In this document: piece by piece, positions 42,140 through 53,757 of the stretch
Numbering within the stretch: position 1 is the first letter of the stretch
How the letters are laid out: every line of letters begins with the position of its first letter
Source: CADEED01 sp043747875
GTDB taxonomy: Bacteria > Pseudomonadota > Gammaproteobacteria > Steroidobacterales > Steroidobacteraceae
Reading direction: 5' to 3'
DNA: 64,000 bases
Assembly (NCBI GenBank): GCA_043747875.1
Contig: JAYTOI010000100.1
Coordinates: forward strand, 19,212-83,211
Made by a program: the position numbers and the translations under genes
Notes under the pieces: model-generated
What the model was told of the DNA's origin: nothing
What the model saw: the letters and a program-made list of their open reading frames with translations, nothing else
The model's database searches: none

Positions 42140-43921
42140 ATGCGCCGCAACACCCTGATCTGTTTAATGGCCCCCATTTTGGGAGTACTCACCGTCGACG
42201 CCGCGTATGCGGCGAAGAAGCCCGCTAACGGGCCGCTGCTGAAGCTGTTCGAACAAAGCTGGCAGGAAGACCTCGCGGACGATCCGCTCTCGGCTTCACA
42301 GCTCGGCGACAACCGCTTCGACGACCGGCTGCCGGACATGTCGCAGAAGGCGATCGACGATCGCGCGCGCCGCTACTACCTGCGTCTGGCGGGTCTGCGC
42401 AAGATCCAGCGCGAGAAGCTCGAAAAATCCGATCAGCTCAATTTCGATTTGTTCGAGCGTGAAGTCAGAAACCGCATCGACGAGCTGCAGTTCCATCCGT
42501 ACATGTTCGCGGTGCGCAGCAACGAAGGGCCGCAACTGCTGCCGGAGGTCACTGAAGTACTGCCGTTCAAGACGGTGAAGGACTACGACAACTGGATCGC
42601 GCGCATCAACGCGAGCGGCATCTACATCGACCAGTGGATTTTGTTGTTAGGCCAGGGCATCACCGAGAATCGCACCCAGCCCAAGGTCACCATCGAAAAG
42701 GCGCTGGACGCCGTCAAGGCACAGATCGTCACCGATGTGGAGGCGAGTCCGTTCTACGCCCCTTTCAAGAACGTCCCAGCGGGCCTTCCGGCGCCCGAGA
42801 AGACCCGCCTCGTCGCGGCCGGCCATGCGGCCGTACAGACAGTGGCCATCCCCGCGTTCCAGCGCCTGGAAAAATTCCTGCGCGATACCTATCTGCCGGC
42901 CGCACGCGACGCGGACCACGTCGGCATCTGGGCCGCGAACAACGGCGACATCTACTACCGCAATCGCATCAAGTATTTCACCACCATCGAGAACATGACG
43001 CCCGTGGCCATCCACAACCTCGGCCTCGAGGAAGTGAAGCGCATCCGTGGTGAAATGGAAAAGACGCTCGAGGGCATCAACTTCCTCGGCACGCTCGATC
43101 AGTTCCTCAACGAGCTGCGCATCAACCCGCGCTTCTACTACAAGACGTCCGAAGAACTGCTCGCGGCCTATGAGAAAGCCGCGCGTGGCATCGAGCCGCA
43201 GTTGCCGAAGTTGTTCGGCAAGCTGCCGAAGACCGGCTTCGGCATCCGCGCGATTCCGGCGGCCAGCGCGCCCAGCTCGACTACGGCGTACTACCAGCCG
43301 CCGTCGCTGGACGGCACGCGCCAGGGCAACTACTACGTGAATCTGTACCGGCCCGAGACGCGTCCGATGTGGGAAGTGGAGGCGCTGACGGCGCATGAGT
43401 CCGTGCCCGGACATCATCTGCAGATCGCCCTGCAGTTCGAGCTCACGGGTCTGCCCCAATTCCGCCGCAATGCGGGTTACACCGCGTTCATCGAGGGATG
43501 GGCGTTGTATTCGGAGAAGTTAGGCTACGAGCTCGGCCTGTACAAGGACGACTTCTCGAAGTTCGGCCAGCTCAACTACGACATGTGGCGTGCGGTACGC
43601 CTGGTGGTCGACACCGGCATACACTCCGCACACTGGACGCGCGATCAGGCTATCTACTACTTCAAGCAGAACACCGGCAAGAACGAGCTCGACATCACGA
43701 ACGAGATCGATCGATACATATCCTGGCCGGGCCAGGCGCTCGCGTACAAGCTGGGTCAGCTCAAGATCCAGGCGCTGCGCACCGAGGCCGAGAAGGCGTT
43801 GGGCGAGCGCTTCGATATCCGCGCCTTCCACGACCAGATACTCGGCATGGGGGCGTTACCCCTGTCCGTGCTGGAGGCGGAGACCCGGGCCTGGATCGCG
43901 GCACAGAGCGCGCGGCGGTAG
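42140..43921 (+). CDS. DUF885 family zinc-peptidase-like protein
   Basis: A 593-aa exported protein with a signal peptide (LICLMAPILGVLTVDAAYA). It belongs to DUF885, a large family with a gluzincin-like core: LTAHESVPGHHLQIALQFE (first His near residue 419, HExxxGHH) and the downstream FIEGWALYSEKLGYELGLY (Glu ligand). The N-terminal helical half contains LFEQSWQEDLADDPLSASQL, common to the family. It probably acts as a periplasmic metallopeptidase; the substrates are unknown. Confidence 0.92.
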   Translation: MRRNTLICLMAPILGVLTVDAAYAAKKPANGPLLKLFEQSWQEDLADDPLSASQLGDNRFDDRLPDMSQKAIDDRARRYYLRLAGLRKIQREKLEKSDQLNFDLFEREVRNRIDELQFHPYMFAVRSNEGPQLLPEVTEVLPFKTVKDYDNWIARINASGIYIDQWILLLGQGITENRTQPKVTIEKALDAVKAQIVTDVEASPFYAPFKNVPAGLPAPEKTRLVAAGHAAVQTVAIPAFQRLEKFLRDTYLPAARDADHVGIWAANNGDIYYRNRIKYFTTIENMTPVAIHNLGLEEVKRIRGEMEKTLEGINFLGTLDQFLNELRINPRFYYKTSEELLAAYEKAARGIEPQLPKLFGKLPKTGFGIRAIPAASAPSSTTAYYQPPSLDGTRQGNYYVNLYRPETRPMWEVEALTAHESVPGHHLQIALQFELTGLPQFRRNAGYTAFIEGWALYSEKLGYELGLYKDDFSKFGQLNYDMWRAVRLVVDTGIHSAHWTRDQAIYYFKQNTGKNELDITNEIDRYISWPGQALAYKLGQLKIQALRTEAEKALGERFDIRAFHDQILGMGALPLSVLEAETRAWIAAQSARR

Positions 43922-43940
43922 TCGTCGGCCTGGCGGCGCA

Positions 43941-44243
43941 TCACGCGTCCTCCAGCCGGTCTTCCAACGCGTCGATCTGACGCAGCAGTTGCGCGGCGCG
44001 TGTTTCGGCGGCCGCGTTCTGGCGTTTGGAATGCGTGATCACGTGCGCCTGCACGTCGTCGCGGCTTTCGAGCAGCTCGAGCTCGAATCGCGATTTCGAC
44101 GCGGCGCGGCTCGCGGCGGCGTAACTGCGATGCAGTTGTTCGAGTTGCTCGTCCAGCGCGCAGCCGGCGACGTCGATCGCTTCCTGAAACTCGGACGGAA
44201 TGTACGAGCGGGCGTACGCCGGCGGATTCTGAGACTCTCTCAC
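43941..44243 (-). CDS. hypothetical coiled-coil protein
   Basis: A 100-aa, highly charged helical protein. The GTG start is preceded by AAGGAG at good spacing. Heptad-like stretches are LDEQLEQLHRSYAAASRAAS and AAETRAAQLLRQIDALEDRL. No known domain. It is convergent with the DUF885 gene. Confidence 0.6.
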   Translation of the reverse strand: MRESQNPPAYARSYIPSEFQEAIDVAGCALDEQLEQLHRSYAAASRAASKSRFELELLESRDDVQAHVITHSKRQNAAAETRAAQLLRQIDALEDRLEDA

Positions 44244-44393
44244 GACCTCTCCTTGTGCGCGGCAGTTGGGGTGTCGCGTGGAGAGATCATCTGCGGGCGC
44301 GATGTGCGCCGGATGTCAGTGGCGTGAAGGATCGATGTCGGAGCCGCGAATGAACGGCGTGTCGGACCCGCGCTGACAAAGCGCCGGGCGCCA

Positions 44394-45985
44394 TTACCGC
44401 AGCGCCAGATCCTTCGAATGCACGATGTTCATGACGTTGTCGTGCCAGCCCTCGACCGCCGGCTTGACCAGGTGCTTGTTCACGTAGAAATACAACGGAA
44501 TCAGCGGATGATCCGCGAGCGCCTGCCGTTCGGCCTGCTCGAGCAGTGCGCGGCGGCGGGCCGTATCCGTCTGCCGGGACGCCTCGGTCAGCAGTGCGTC
44601 GTACTCGAGGCTCCGGTAGCGCGGCAGGTTGATGCCGAAATCGCCCTTGAGGTACTGCAGGAAGGTGTACGGATCGTTGTAATCGCCGAGCCACGACAGC
44701 CGGAACATGTCGACGTCGCGCCGATCTATGTCCTGCATCAGCGACTTGAATTCGACCGCCGAAAGACGCGCATCGATTCCCAATGCTTCTTTCCACATGG
44801 ACGCGACGGCCACGGCCACCTTCGCATGCACCTCGCCGGTGTTGTAACGCAGCTCGAACGCCAGCGCCTTTTCTCGAGTAAAGCCCGCCTCGGCGAGCAG
44901 CACGCGCGCTTTCGCGATGCGATCGACCATCGGTGTGTTCGCATACTCGAACGACTGCGAGCCGTAGTTGTGTACGCCCGGCGGCACCCAGCCGTTCGCC
45001 GGCAACTCGCCGACGCGCAGCACCGAGCTCGCCAGCCGCTCGCGATCGACGACCATCGACAGCGCCGCGCGTACTTTCGGATTCTGGAACAGCGGCCGAT
45101 CGAGATTGAACCCGAAGTAGTACGTGCCCAGTTGCGGCGAGACGTGCAGCTCGCCGCCGAGATTTTCCCTGATCCAGTCGAACTGCCCGCGCGGCACGAC
45201 CATGGTCGAGTGCAGCTCGCCGGCGCGATAGGCGCGCAGCTCCGCGTTCTCGTCCGCGAGCTGCATGTATTTGACGGCGTCGAGCCTGGTCGCGGCGTCG
45301 TTCCAGTAGCGGCGGTTGCGCTTGGCGACTATGTAGCTGCCCTGCAGCCATTCCGCGAGCACGAACGCCCCGTTCGACACCTGCTCGCCCGGCCGTGCGA
45401 AGCGCTCGCCGAGCTTCTCGAACGACGGCCGATGCAACGGCGCCGTCGACGGATGCGCCATGAGACCCGGTAGATAGGGCGCGGGATTCGCGAGCGTGAC
45501 GATCAGCGTCCGCGCGTCGGGCGCGGCCACGCCAAGCGCCGACGTGGGTTGTTTGCCGGCGACGATGTTCGAGGCGTTGACGATGACGTCGACCACCTGC
45601 GCATACTGCGAGGCCGTCGCCGGATCCACGAGCCGTCGCAATCCGGCGGCGAAATCCTCGGCGACGAGCGGATCCCCGTTCGACCAGGACAGGCCGGCGC
45701 GCAGGGTGAATGCCCAGAGCAGGCCGTCCGCGCTCACCGTCCAGCTCTCGGCGGCGCCGGGTGCCGGCGCGGCGTCGCGATCGAGTCGCGTGAGCCCTTC
45801 GAACAGGTCGTGCAATACCTGCATCGCCTCGTACGACCGCGCCTTGTGCGGATCGAGCGAATCGGGGTCCGGTCCGTTGCCGCGCACGAACATCGAGGTC
45901 GTGCCGGCGGGATCATCGCGTCTACCGCATCCGGCGATGAGGGCGGCGGGAGCGGTGAGCAGCAATTCGCGGCGCGTGAATGCCA

Positions 45986-45986
<1 letters not shown>
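44394..45986 (-). CDS. peptide ABC transporter substrate-binding lipoprotein (OppA-like)
   Basis: A 530-aa solute-binding protein of family 5 (SBP_bac_5). The signal contains twin Arg (TRRELLLTAPAALIAGC) with lipobox IAGC at residues 17-20. Family motifs: GPDPDSLDPHKARSYEAMQV, LHDLFEGLTRLD, WTFTLR-type segment (LLWAFTLRAGLSWSNGDPL) with EDFAAGLRRLVDP, and the C-terminal DLALR end. It binds oligopeptides or related ligands. No permease or ATPase genes adjoin it, so it is an orphan binding protein. Its ATG overlaps the mnmG stop by one base (TGATG). Confidence 0.92.
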
Positions 45987-47896
<1,910 letters not shown>

Positions 47897-48051
47897 GGAA
47901 ATTCCGGTAGATCAAAGGGTTGAGGCCACCCCAGGCGGCCCAAAAAGGCTGCAGATCGTAGCTCGCCCGGTGTGTCAACGCCACCTGCCAAGGTCCGTTG
48001 TTAGTGACAAGCAGCCGAATTTCCGGCCCGCACGAGTGACAGGAACAAGTT

Positions 48052-48387
48052 ATGAAGAAGTCCACCCAGAAATCCACAATCGTGGCCGGTCTCGGTCTGG
48101 CCATCTCGCTCGCCGTCGCGGGCGCCGCCTCCGCCGGCACGCCGCATTACGACGCGCGCCAGCACCACCAGCGCGAGCGCATCGTGAATGGCGTGAACAA
48201 TGGCGAGCTCACGATGCGTGAGACGCGTCGACTCGCCGCCGGCCAAGTCCACCTGAACCGCGCCGAAAATCGCGCGCAGGCTGATGGCGTGGTGACGGGG
48301 CGCGAGCGTGCGCGTCTGCAGCACGAGGCCAATCAGCAGTCGCGCCGGATCTACCGCCAGAAGCACGACGCGCAGGATCTCAACTAG
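48052..48387 (+). CDS. small secreted Arg/His-rich protein
   Basis: A 111-aa protein with a signal peptide (VAGLGLAISLAVAGAASAG). The mature part is basic and helical: QRERIVNGVNNGELTMRETR and NRAENRAQADGVVTGRERAR look like two copies of an EF-hand-like or calcium-free repeat (GxxNGxxT.xE). Similar small proteins occur in many proteobacteria without a known role. A strong terminator follows. Confidence 0.75.
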   Translation: MKKSTQKSTIVAGLGLAISLAVAGAASAGTPHYDARQHHQRERIVNGVNNGELTMRETRRLAAGQVHLNRAENRAQADGVVTGRERARLQHEANQQSRRIYRQKHDAQDLN

Positions 48388-48406
48388 CTTCGAACCATCG
48401 GAGGAT

Positions 48407-48438
48407 GGAGGGCGCGTTCCGCTCAGAACGCGCCCTCC
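48407..48438 (+). terminator. strong hairpin after the small secreted protein gene
   Basis: GGAGGGCGCGTTC pairs perfectly with GAACGCGCCCTCC over 13 bp with a 6-nt loop, followed by TTCATTT. It starts 19 bp after the stop codon. Confidence 0.85.
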
Positions 48439-48499
48439 TTCATTTCGCGCGACCCGCGCGCAGTTGTGACGCGTGGCCCTCGTGTATCCTGCGCGCCGC

Positions 48500-49972
48500 A
48501 TGATGCGACTCATCGTTCTGGCAGGACTCGGAAGCCTCGCGGCCGTCGCGTCCGCCAAAGCGCCCCGCACGGATACCGTCAATCTCAAGCCGTGTCGTCT
48601 CGAGCATCCGGCACGCATGCTGGCGCTGCCCGCGGAGTGCGCGCGCATTTCTGTGGCGGAGAACCCCGACGATCCGAAGAGCCGCATGATCGAGTTGTTC
48701 GTCGCGCGCGTGCCGGCCATCAGCCTCAAGAAACAACCGGATCCGCTGTTTCTCATCGCTGGCGGGCCGGGCACATCGGCAGTCGATCTGTACACGTCGT
48801 CCGCCGGACCATTCGACCGGATTCGCCGCGACCGCGACATCATCCTGGTCGATCAGCGCGGGACGGGCCGCTCGAACCGACTCGACTGCAAGTATGCGAA
48901 TGAGGACTTGCTCACACGCTTCGACGACACCGACATCGGCCCCGCGAACGTCAAGTGTCGCGATGAGCTGGCGGCGACGTCGGACCTGCGCTTCTACACC
49001 ACCAGCATCGCGGTCCGCGATCTCGAGTACGTGCGCCGTTGGCTGGACTATGAGCGCATCAATCTTTATGGCAGCTCATACGGCACGCGCGTCGCACAGC
49101 ACTACGCACGGCGCTATCCACAGGCGACGCGCACGCTGATCCTCGACGGCGTCATCGATCCTGCGACTGTGCTTGGCCCCGCGATCGCCATCGACGCGGA
49201 GCGCGCGCTCGAACGCATTCTGAAGCGCTGTGCCGCCAGTAGCGACTGCACACGCGCATTTCCCGATCCGTTCGGGGACTATCGCGGGCTGCGCGCAAAG
49301 CTGGCCGCGACGCCCGTGAAAGTGACCATCGACGATTCAGGCGGCAAACAAGTGAGCTTGGATTTCACCGCGCGCCATCTGTCTGCGGTGCTGCGCCTGG
49401 CGAGCTACAACGATGCCCAGGCTGCGTTGCTGCCGTTGTCGCTGCACCTGGCGGCGCACGAAGGCAATTGGACGCCACTCGCGAATCAGTTCCGCGTGTT
49501 CGCGCGCGCGCTCAACGAGGCGTCCGCATACGGCATGCACAACAGTGTCGCGTGCAGCGAGGACACGCCGCTCATCGTCGCGGCGAAGCTCGATCGCCCC
49601 GCGCTGATCGCCACCCACATGGGTGCCGATGCCGTGCAGCAGCTGCTCGAAGCCTGTCGCGACTGGCCCAAGGGCGTGGTCGACCAGGACTTGCATCAGG
49701 CGTTCCAGAGCAGGGCGGCAGCGTTGCTGTTGTCGGGCGCCGACGATCCGGTGACGCCCCCCGGGTACGCGGCGATTGCGCAGCGTGCTTTTGCCGACAG
49801 CAAGCACGTCATCGTCGCGGGCCACGGACACGGGCAGATCGGCACACCCTGCGTCGATCGCATCATGGCGGCGTTCGTGGCCAAGGGCAGCGCGAAGGAT
49901 CTCGACACGAAATGCGTCGCGAAGCTCACGCCGATGCCGTTCTTCACCACGTTGTCCGGACCCGCGCCCTAA
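48500..49972 (+). CDS. alpha/beta hydrolase (TAP-like peptidase/esterase), exported
   Basis: A 490-aa alpha/beta hydrolase. A signal peptide lies at residues 1-20 (MMRLIVLAGLGSLAAVASAK). The oxyanion region PLFLIAGGPGTSAV and DIILVDQRGTGRSN precede the nucleophile elbow YGSSYGTRVAQHYA. The acid Asp lies in LLLSGADDPVTPPGYA and the His in VIVAGHGHGQIG, a TAP-like C-terminal arrangement typical of tripeptidyl-type enzymes. ATG at 48500 gives a normal signal peptide, whereas the GTG further upstream adds a non-coding-like tail. The ABC ATPase gene follows after 5 bp. Confidence 0.9.
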   Translation: MMRLIVLAGLGSLAAVASAKAPRTDTVNLKPCRLEHPARMLALPAECARISVAENPDDPKSRMIELFVARVPAISLKKQPDPLFLIAGGPGTSAVDLYTSSAGPFDRIRRDRDIILVDQRGTGRSNRLDCKYANEDLLTRFDDTDIGPANVKCRDELAATSDLRFYTTSIAVRDLEYVRRWLDYERINLYGSSYGTRVAQHYARRYPQATRTLILDGVIDPATVLGPAIAIDAERALERILKRCAASSDCTRAFPDPFGDYRGLRAKLAATPVKVTIDDSGGKQVSLDFTARHLSAVLRLASYNDAQAALLPLSLHLAAHEGNWTPLANQFRVFARALNEASAYGMHNSVACSEDTPLIVAAKLDRPALIATHMGADAVQQLLEACRDWPKGVVDQDLHQAFQSRAAALLLSGADDPVTPPGYAAIAQRAFADSKHVIVAGHGHGQIGTPCVDRIMAAFVAKGSAKDLDTKCVAKLTPMPFFTTLSGPAP

Positions 49973-49977
49973 CTTCC

Positions 49978-50712
49978 ATGCTCGAAGCACGCAACCTCGT
50001 GAAGTCCTTCGGCGCCGTCGCGGCGGTGCGTGGCGTGTCGTTCGCGGCACGCGACGGACAGATCACCGGGTTGTTAGGACCGAACGGCGCGGGAAAGTCG
50101 ACCACATTGCGCATGTTGTACACGGTGCTGCGGCCGGATTCGGGTGACGCGTTGATCGACGGCACCAGTGTGCTCACGGATCCATTGGCCGCGCGGCGCG
50201 CCATCGGCGTCTTGTCGCATGGCGCGGGCGTCTACAACCATCTCACCGCGCGCGAGAACATCGCCTACTTCGGTGAGCTGCACGGCCTCGCGAAGCCCGA
50301 GCGGGCAGCGCGCGCCGCTGAGCTCATTGAGCTGTTGGAAATGCAGTCCTTCGCGGATCGCCATGCCAAAGGCTTCTCGCAAGGTCAGCGCCTCAAGACC
50401 GCGCTGGCGCGCGCGCTGGTGCACCGCCCGCGCAATGTTTTGCTGGACGAACCGACGAACGGGCTCGATGTGATGGCCGTGCGCAGCCTGCGCAAGCTGC
50501 TCGCGCAGCTGCGGGACGCGGGCCATTGCGTGCTGTTCTCGAGCCACGTCATGCAGGAGGTCGAGCAGCTTTGCGATGAGGTGGTCGTGATTGCGAATGG
50601 CCAGGTGGCGGCGGCGGGCGCCCTCGCGGACATACGCGCGCGCGCCGGCAATCTGCATCTCGAAGATGCTTTCGTCTCGCTCATGGACGGCAACGGCGAG
50701 GCGGCGCCATGA
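49978..50712 (+). CDS. ABC transporter ATP-binding protein (NatA/CcmA-like)
   Basis: A 244-aa ATPase. Walker A is GLLGPNGAGKSTTLRMLYTV (about 33-52), the signature FSQGQRLKTALARALVH, Walker B NVLLDEPTNGLDVMAVRSLR, and the H-loop LFSSHVMQEVEQLC. It pairs with the overlapping permease gene and resembles NatA, the sodium exporter ATPase of Bacillus. The upstream hydrolase is probably cotranscribed. Confidence 0.93.
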   Translation: MLEARNLVKSFGAVAAVRGVSFAARDGQITGLLGPNGAGKSTTLRMLYTVLRPDSGDALIDGTSVLTDPLAARRAIGVLSHGAGVYNHLTARENIAYFGELHGLAKPERAARAAELIELLEMQSFADRHAKGFSQGQRLKTALARALVHRPRNVLLDEPTNGLDVMAVRSLRKLLAQLRDAGHCVLFSSHVMQEVEQLCDEVVVIANGQVAAAGALADIRARAGNLHLEDAFVSLMDGNGEAAP

Positions 50713-51893
50713 ATCTGAGCGGCATCTGGGCGGTGTTCCGCAAGGAATTCCGCGAGAACCTGCGCGATCGCCGCACGCTACTGTCGGCGCTGGTGTTCGG
50801 TCCGGTGTTCGGTCCCGTCGCGGTGGCGCTGCTGGTGCAGTTCACCCTCTCGCACGCGGAATCGCAGTCTGAGGAGAACATCGAGATCGCGGTATCGCAC
50901 TCGGAACGCGCACCGAATTTGCTGGCGTATCTGAACGCGCGCGGCATCGACGTCGAAAAGGTCGTGCTCGACGAAGGTGGCGCGCGCGCCGCGGTAACCG
51001 CGCAGACGCACAAGATCATCCTCGACATCCCCGTGGATTTCGGCGCGCGCTTGCAGGTGGGCCAGCCCGCACCGGTGATCCTGTTCTCGGATGGCTCCCG
51101 CGCCTTCGAGCGGCGCGGCGTCGGGCGCGTACGCGCACTGGTGTTGCAGTACGGGCTCGAGATCGCGCAGCTGCGGTTTCTCGCGCGGGGCATCGATCCG
51201 ATTTCGGTGGTGCCGGTCTCCGTGCAGGAGATCGACGTGTCGACGCCCACGAGCCGCTCGGTGCTCGTGCTGAACATGATGTCGTATCTGGTGCTGCTGT
51301 CGATGATGCTCGGCGGCCTCTATCTCGCCATCGACGCCACGGCCGGCGAGCGCGAGCGCGGCTCGCTCGAGGTGCTGCTCACCGCGCCGGTGCCGCGCGA
51401 GAATCTCATCTACGGCAAGATCGGCGCAGCCGCGGCATACATGCTGATCTCGCTGATGCTCACCGTGACCACGTTCGCGATCTCGATGAGCTTCGTGGGC
51501 CTGGAGGAGTTCGGCTTCACCGCAAATCTCGGCGCCGGTGCCGCGTCGCAAATGGTGGCCTGCTGCGCGCCTCTGGTGCTGTTCGGCGCCGCCTATCTCA
51601 CCATCGTCTCGGCTTTCGCGAAGAGCTACCGCGAAGCGCAGACGTACATCGGCCTGTTGATCACGATTCCGACGATGCCGCTGATGTTCGCGGGATTGCT
51701 CGGCCTGCAGGCGAAGGCGGCCTTCATGTTCGTGCCCTTCCTGAGCCAGCACTTGCTGCTGACGACCGTGGTGCGCGGTGAGGAACTGCTGCCCATGTTC
51801 GTGACGATCTCGGCGACGAGCACCATCGTGTACGGGCTGTTCCTCGCGTATGTCGCGGGTCGGCTGTATCGCCGCGAAAGATTGTTAGGCTGA
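50709..51893 (+). CDS. ABC transporter permease (NatB/ABC-2 type)
   Basis: A 394-aa integral membrane permease. It starts WAVFRKEFRENLRDRRTLL, common to ABC-2 permeases, then a helix LVFGPVFGPVAVALLVQFTL, a large extracytoplasmic loop, and five or more helices from about residue 190 (MSYLVLLSMMLGGLYLAI; AAAYMLISLMLTVTTFAI). ERGSLEVLLTAPVPRENLIY is a family motif. The ATG overlaps the ATPase stop by 4 bp. The pair likely exports an ion or drug. Confidence 0.92.
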   Translation: MNLSGIWAVFRKEFRENLRDRRTLLSALVFGPVFGPVAVALLVQFTLSHAESQSEENIEIAVSHSERAPNLLAYLNARGIDVEKVVLDEGGARAAVTAQTHKIILDIPVDFGARLQVGQPAPVILFSDGSRAFERRGVGRVRALVLQYGLEIAQLRFLARGIDPISVVPVSVQEIDVSTPTSRSVLVLNMMSYLVLLSMMLGGLYLAIDATAGERERGSLEVLLTAPVPRENLIYGKIGAAAAYMLISLMLTVTTFAISMSFVGLEEFGFTANLGAGAASQMVACCAPLVLFGAAYLTIVSAFAKSYREAQTYIGLLITIPTMPLMFAGLLGLQAKAAFMFVPFLSQHLLLTTVVRGEELLPMFVTISATSTIVYGLFLAYVAGRLYRRERLLG

Positions 51894-51895
51894 TC

Positions 51896-52330
51896 TCACG
51901 CCGAGCGGGCGCGGATCGACAGCACGTTCGGCGGGAGGGTGTCGTTGCGATGCTGGGTCAGCAGCGCGCGATAGCGGAAGATCTCCGTGGCCGCGTATTC
52001 GCGCGCCTCGACCTCGTAACGATTGTCCCAGTAGCCGCGGCGGAAACATTCCGTGACATAGCGAGAGATCGTGAGATCGCCCGTGTGCCACTGGCGGATG
52101 ACGTGGAAATACTCGTGGAGCACCAACGGCGCGTCGGTGAAGAACTCCTTGGCGCTGCCGCGTAGATAGATGCGATTCGGGCGCGTCGTGGCGATGGCGC
52201 GCCAGTGGAAGCGCACATAGATCGAATATTGAATGACTTTGATGTCGCCCACGGATTCGCCAAACAGGCTCTCGAGTGCCCGTTGCACGTCTCGCGGTGG
52301 ATAAACGCGATTACCGATCCACACGTCCAT
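51896..52330 (-). CDS. DUF4157-like putative zinc metallopeptidase
   Basis: A 144-aa soluble protein with the zinc motif APLVLHEYFHVIRQWHTGDL (HExxH), followed by RYEVEAREYAATEIF with a candidate Glu ligand. It lacks a signal peptide. DUF4157 proteins have this layout, but the assignment is weak. The ATG overlaps the mnmE stop (TGATG) so it is coupled to mnmE; it is convergent with the ABC permease gene, 2 bp away. Confidence 0.72.
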   Translation of the reverse strand: MDVWIGNRVYPPRDVQRALESLFGESVGDIKVIQYSIYVRFHWRAIATTRPNRIYLRGSAKEFFTDAPLVLHEYFHVIRQWHTGDLTISRYVTECFRRGYWDNRYEVEAREYAATEIFRYRALLTQHRNDTLPPNVLSIRARSA

Positions 52331-53682
52331 CACTTTCCTATGCAGAACGACCCGAAGATGCGGCCTAATAGATCGTCCGCCGTGAATTCTCCGGTTATTT
52401 CTTCCAAGGCGCGCTGCGCGGCACGCAGTTCTTCGGCCACCAGTTCGCCGGCCCGCCGTTCCCCGAGCTCGCGGGCGGCTGTCTCGATGCATTCGCGCGC
52501 TCGTGCGAGTGCCTCCAGATGACGACGCCGCGCGGAGACAGTTCCGCTACCTGCGTTCTGAAAATGAACGCATTCCTTGAGATGGGTCCGCAGCAGGTCG
52601 AGGCCGGCACCGCTGGTTGCCGACACGTGAATACGCGGCGGCCCGGAAATGGTATCGGCCACGGGCAGGCCGGCCCCGAGATCGATCTTGTTGAATATCA
52701 GCGTCACGGGAACGTCTGGCGGCAAGCGCCCGTGTTCCTCGCTGAACGCCTGGCCCGACGGATCGTTGGAACTGTCGATGACGAACAGCACACGATCGGC
52801 GCGCGACATCTCGGCGGCGGCGCGACGCATGCCCTCACGCTCGACGATGTCCTCCGTGTCGCGCAGGCCGGCGGTGTCGAGCACGTGGAGCGGCAGGCCG
52901 TCGATATCGATGCGCTCGCGCAGGATATCGCGTGTGGTACCGGGGATCTCGGTGACGATTGCGGCGTCGTAGCCTGCGAGCCGGTTCAGCAGGCTCGACT
53001 TGCCCGCGTTCGGCCGGCCCGCGATGACGACCGTCATGCCGTCGCGCAGCAGCCGGCCCTGGCCGGCAGCTTGTGCGACAGCGTCGAAATGCTGCCGCAC
53101 GGTAGTTAGGCGACCGGACAGCTCTGCGTCTGCGAGAAAATCCACCTCTTCCTCGGGAAAATCGATGGCCGCTTCGACGTAGGTGCGCAGATCTATCAAC
53201 GCATCCGTGAGCCCCTGCACCATGGACGAGAACTCGCCCTGCAGCGAGCGCATCGCGGCGCGCGCGGCTTCGCGCGAACCCGCTTCGATGAGATCGGCGA
53301 CGGCTTCAGCCTGTGTGAGATCGACTTTGTCGTTGTGAAACGCCCGCTCGGTGAACTCGCCGGGACGCGCGCGCCGCGCGCCGAGCTCGATGCAGCGCGC
53401 GACGATGGATTCGAGGATGACCGGCCCGCCGTGGCCCTGGAGTTCGAGCACGTGCTCGCCCGTGTACGAATGCGGCTCCGGGAAGAACAGTGCGATGCCG
53501 ATGTCGATGGGTTCGCCCACGCCGTCGAGGAAATGCGTCAGCGTCGCGTGGCGCGCGACCGGCAGTTCGCCCACCAGCGTCGCCGCGATTTGCGGCACCT
53601 TCGAGCCGGATACGCGCACGACGCCAATGCCGCCGCGTCCGGGCGGTGTCGCCGCTGCCACGATGGTGTCTGGATGACTCAT
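52330..53682 (-). CDS. mnmE: tRNA modification GTPase MnmE
   Basis: A 450-aa GTPase that works with MnmG on the wobble uridine of tRNAs. The N-terminal folate-binding domain starts DTIVAAATPPGRGGIGVVRV, with GEHVLELQGHGGPVIL and PGEFTERAFHNDKVDLTQAE. The G domain has GRPNAGKSSLLNRLAG, G2/G3 TEIPGTTRDILRERI and DTAGLRDTEDIVE, and NKID (FNKIDLGAG). The C-terminal FCIGK carries the catalytic Cys. Normal length and ATG. Confidence 0.96.
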   Translation of the reverse strand: MSHPDTIVAAATPPGRGGIGVVRVSGSKVPQIAATLVGELPVARHATLTHFLDGVGEPIDIGIALFFPEPHSYTGEHVLELQGHGGPVILESIVARCIELGARRARPGEFTERAFHNDKVDLTQAEAVADLIEAGSREAARAAMRSLQGEFSSMVQGLTDALIDLRTYVEAAIDFPEEEVDFLADAELSGRLTTVRQHFDAVAQAAGQGRLLRDGMTVVIAGRPNAGKSSLLNRLAGYDAAIVTEIPGTTRDILRERIDIDGLPLHVLDTAGLRDTEDIVEREGMRRAAAEMSRADRVLFVIDSSNDPSGQAFSEEHGRLPPDVPVTLIFNKIDLGAGLPVADTISGPPRIHVSATSGAGLDLLRTHLKECVHFQNAGSGTVSARRRHLEALARARECIETAARELGERRAGELVAEELRAAQRALEEITGEFTADDLLGRIFGSFCIGK

Positions 53683-53692
53683 ACAAGCAAAG

Positions 53693-53708
53693 GGCGGCGC
53701 ATGCCGCC
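53693..53708 (-). terminator. short GC hairpin between yidC and mnmE
   Basis: GGCGGC and GCCGCC pair around a 4-nt loop in the 75-bp gap between the yidC stop and the mnmE start. No T-run follows, so it may be only a weak pause or processing site. Confidence 0.3.
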
Positions 53709-53757
53709 GCGTCCGAGTGTACGCCGGGCGAGCCCCGTTGCGCCTCGGGACTCTCCC